Shown here in pieces: positions 61,495 to 64,000 of a stretch of DNA of 64,000 bases; position 1 is the stretch's first letter; each line of letters opens with the position of its first letter. A program made the translations under genes and the position numbers. Origin of the DNA: Maniola hyperantus (Eukaryota > Arthropoda > Insecta > Lepidoptera > Nymphalidae); contig NC_048557.2 of NCBI RefSeq assembly GCF_902806685.2, positions 558,001 to 622,000 of the forward strand, given 5' to 3'. Below the pieces are notes generated by a model. The model saw nothing but the letters and a program-made list of their open reading frames with translations. It was not told where the DNA came from and searched no databases.

Positions 61495-64000
61495 TTAGTT
61501 AGCTACTTCAATAGGAAGAGGGCATAACTTTACAAGAGGTCGTTTGATAAGACTATTCTTAGTTTTGACAGTTGCCACGCGGATTATTCCGTCGGGGCCG
61601 GGATGCAAATCAACTACCCTCCCCATTGACCATTGCAATGGAATGTGATTATCATCTTTGATGATTACGATAGAATTTAACGCCAATGGCTTAGACACCT
61701 TTGTCCATTTTGCACGTTGCGTTAGAGAACTTAAATATTCGTTTTTCCAACGAATCCAAAATTGTTGAATAAATGATTGGATTAATTGCCAGCGATGCAA
61801 CCGGTATAATTTGACATTGGATAAATCGTCGTCTGGGACAGCTACTAGTGGTTCCAGAGTCAAAAAATGTCCTGGGGTCAAAACATTTAAATCATTTGGA
61901 TCAGTACTTAAGGGACACAGAGGTCTTGAGTTTAAAACTGCCTCAATCTGTACAAATAGGGTAGTAAGTTCTTCGAACGTTAATACTTGACTGCCAACAA
62001 CTCTGTAGAGATGAGATTTCGCTGCCTTGATTTGAATTTCCCACACACCGCCGAAGTGCGGGGACGAAGGGGGATTAAAGACGAACTTTATGTGTTCAGT
62101 ATGTGAAGCCTGCTGTAATAAAGATAAATAGTTGCTCGCACCCGTAAAATTGGTCCCTTGATCCGCATGAATAGTGCTACACCGCCCACGGCGTCCAACG
62201 AAGCGGCGTAACGCTGCCACAAAGCCATCACTTGAAAGAGTTGACACCACTTCAAGATGTATGGCTTTGGTAGCTAGGCATACAAACAAACAGAGGTAAG
62301 CCTTGTCCAGTTTGGCACCGCGATGTCTACCTAGTTTGATTCGAAAAGGTCCACCAAAATCAACTCCCACAACAGAAAACGGTTTGACTTGGTTGACACG
62401 ACATACTGGAAGATCACTCATGTAAGGTTCCAATGATCTTGGTTGCGTTTTGAAACATCGAATGCATCTTGAGAGACAGCGGCGTATAGCCCGTTTGGCA
62501 GACAAAATCCAGAAGCGTTGCAAAATTAAATAGTGAGTGGTGTTGTGACCTGTGTGACAATGTTGGCGATGAACGGATTCGATAAGCTTCGACGTGAAAG
62601 GGTGATCGCTAGGAATAAGAGCAGAATGACGTTGTTCATATTCGATTCCAGCGCGAGATAGGCGACCGCCCACCCTGAGGACGCCCTCCTCGTCCAAGAA
62701 AGGACTAAGTCTTTGAAGGGGTTTTGTCAGTACTTGTTTCGATTGCAAACGTTCAATTTCGTTATGAAACGTTGTATTTTGAACAGTTTTTACAATAAAT
62801 AATAGAGAATCATTACGTTCATCTTCCGTAACATGGGACCCGAATCTACGTTTGTGTGGATTTCTTAGATTAGAAATAAATCGTCGCACGTAGGCAACAA
62901 TGCGCGTTATTTTTTCCAAGGAGGAAAACCGTTTTAAAAGAATATCGATAGGTGAGTCTTGGGTATTGTTAACATGAGTGATCAATGCAACTGGTCGACG
63001 TTCCTCTAGAAGAATAAGGCTGGTGTCATCATGGTTCGGAAGCTGGAGATTCGAAGAATGAGGCCACTGATTAGATGGTAGCGATAACCAGGACGGGCCG
63101 AACCACCATAATGAATTATGGAATAGATCATGTGGAAGCTGTCCACGTGAGCACACATCCGCTGGATTTTCATGTGAGCTAACATGATGCCACAGGTCTG
63201 CAGAAAACATGTCTTGAATGTGACTCACTCGGTTAGCCACAAATGTGGTCCAGCGCGAAGAGTGAGAACGAAGCCACGATAATACAACAGATGAATCAGA
63301 CCATAAATAAATGGTATGAAAGGATATCCTGTTAAGGTATGAGTCTAACACGTATTTTGCTAGATCTGCCAGCAGAACAGCTGCGCATAGCTCCAAGCGA
63401 GGCAATGAAATCTTCTTGATGGGAGTCACACGAGCTTTGGCACATAATAGTCGAACTTGAACAGATCCATCATCACATGTAGCTCTTAAGTATATAACAG
63501 CCCCGTACGCGAGTTCAGAACTGTCGCAGTATCCATGCAATTCGTATGTGCCTGCACCATCGACAGTGAGACGACGAGGTAAATGCAATTGCTGAAGGAT
63601 TGAGAGTTGTTCGCAAAAGGTCTTCCACGCTGAAATGACCTCTTCGGGAGGCATTTCATCCCAAGAAGTCCCGAGGATCCACAGTCTTTGTAAGAAACAT
63701 TTAGCCTTAATAGTAAGAGGTGATAGAAATCCTAGTGGGTCAAAAATTCTCGCAAGCTCACTGAGTATGTTACGCTTGGTACACAGCTGATTAGACGATT
63801 TCACCTCGAATAAAAACGCATCGGTAGCTGGATCCCATTTGAGACCTAGTACCTTTAAGGTAGGGGTTTCGCCATCAGAGAATGCCTTAGGATCGAAAAG
63901 ACAATCCTCGGGAGGAAGATCTGAAAGTAAGCCAGGTTCGTTACTAGCCCATTTTCTTAGTTGAAACTGACCCAACGAAAACAGTTGTATGATTTGTGAC
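61495..64000 (-). CDS. BEL/Pao retrotransposon Pol polyprotein, C-terminal part
   Basis: This intact minus frame enters from the window edge and stops at 61,495. It makes the replication and integration enzymes of a BEL/Pao LTR retrotransposon. Numbering from the TTG codon at 63,975 (not a true start): the RT connection at 1-130 includes LARIFDPLGFLSPLT. RNase H follows with D151 (CDSS), E195 (LPRLELCA) and D227 (WSDSS). An integrase zinc region around 469-507 ends in C504..C507. The integrase core has D539 (VDFGG), D605 (HADQGTNF) and E646 (GVWEIQIK). A C-terminal tail at 720-820 (YRLHRWQ...W) is typical of BEL. No stop or frameshift is visible over 826 codons, so the copy may be young. Gag, protease and the RT core would lie beyond 64,000. 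Confidence 0.92.
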   Translation of the reverse strand, partial: SQIIQLFSLGQFQLRKWASNEPGLLSDLPPEDCLFDPKAFSDGETPTLKVLGLKWDPATDAFLFEVKSSNQLCTKRNILSELARIFDPLGFLSPLTIKAKCFLQRLWILGTSWDEMPPEEVISAWKTFCEQLSILQQLHLPRRLTVDGAGTYELHGYCDSSELAYGAVIYLRATCDDGSVQVRLLCAKARVTPIKKISLPRLELCAAVLLADLAKYVLDSYLNRISFHTIYLWSDSSVVLSWLRSHSSRWTTFVANRVSHIQDMFSADLWHHVSSHENPADVCSRGQLPHDLFHNSLWWFGPSWLSLPSNQWPHSSNLQLPNHDDTSLILLEERRPVALITHVNNTQDSPIDILLKRFSSLEKITRIVAYVRRFISNLRNPHKRRFGSHVTEDERNDSLLFIVKTVQNTTFHNEIERLQSKQVLTKPLQRLSPFLDEEGVLRVGGRLSRAGIEYEQRHSALIPSDHPFTSKLIESVHRQHCHTGHNTTHYLILQRFWILSAKRAIRRCLSRCIRCFKTQPRSLEPYMSDLPVCRVNQVKPFSVVGVDFGGPFRIKLGRHRGAKLDKAYLCLFVCLATKAIHLEVVSTLSSDGFVAALRRFVGRRGRCSTIHADQGTNFTGASNYLSLLQQASHTEHIKFVFNPPSSPHFGGVWEIQIKAAKSHLYRVVGSQVLTFEELTTLFVQIEAVLNSRPLCPLSTDPNDLNVLTPGHFLTLEPLVAVPDDDLSNVKLYRLHRWQLIQSFIQQFWIRWKNEYLSSLTQRAKWTKVSKPLALNSIVIIKDDNHIPLQWSMGRVVDLHPGPDGIIRVATVKTKNSLIKRPLVKLCPLPIEVAN

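Overview
The window looks like an insect genome, most likely Lepidoptera (moth or butterfly). It is AT-rich and packed with repeat types known from that order: non-autonomous Helitron-like elements with a terminal hairpin followed by CTAG, elements carrying (GTCY)n microsatellites, tRNA-derived SINEs, RTE-type LINE tails, and a BEL/Pao retrotransposon. I see no bacterial gene, rRNA, CRISPR array or stand-alone tRNA gene. The species cannot be named from the sequence.

Layout. 1-8.1 kb is a nested stack: an old LINE tail ending in (AAT)n, two nearly identical 5'-truncated Dong/R4-like retrotransposon copies set end to end in TAA repeats, and a 4.4 kb non-coding element with identical-length 852 bp terminal repeats inserted in the 3' UTR of the second copy. 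8.1-33 kb is a mosaic of Helitron-like copies, (GTCY)n elements, SINEs, RTE fragments, MITEs, a 3-unit 450 bp tandem array (15.9-16.9 kb) and an (ATCA)n tract. At 33.2-33.5 kb a GC-rich island ends in a splice donor on the minus strand. 34-38 kb holds nested MITEs and Helitron-like elements. At 38.4-38.6 kb an open frame ends at a consensus splice donor and is the best host-exon candidate. 39-60.9 kb is again repeat mosaic, including a retrotransposon C-terminal fragment split by an inverted-repeat element, a perfect 248 bp tandem duplication, fold-back hairpins and an insertion with a snap-back palindrome. 61.0-64.0 kb is the 3' half of a BEL/Pao element on the minus strand: long open pol frame, short 3' UTR and LTR.

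Working together. Nothing here forms an operon or pathway. The relations are between mobile elements: microsatellite tails of one retroelement become landing sites for another, Helitron-like copies and (GTCY)n elements interrupt or fuse with each other, and short tRNA-derived or fold-back elements presumably use proteins of the autonomous LINE, Helitron and DNA transposon families. Host coding content is limited to one or two candidate exons, so the window is probably intergenic or deep in a large intron. Three things most deserve a second look: the paired hairpins with covarying stems inside the 4.4 kb terminal-repeat element, the modular fold-back hairpin family (five copies), and the chain of TAA-targeted insertions.
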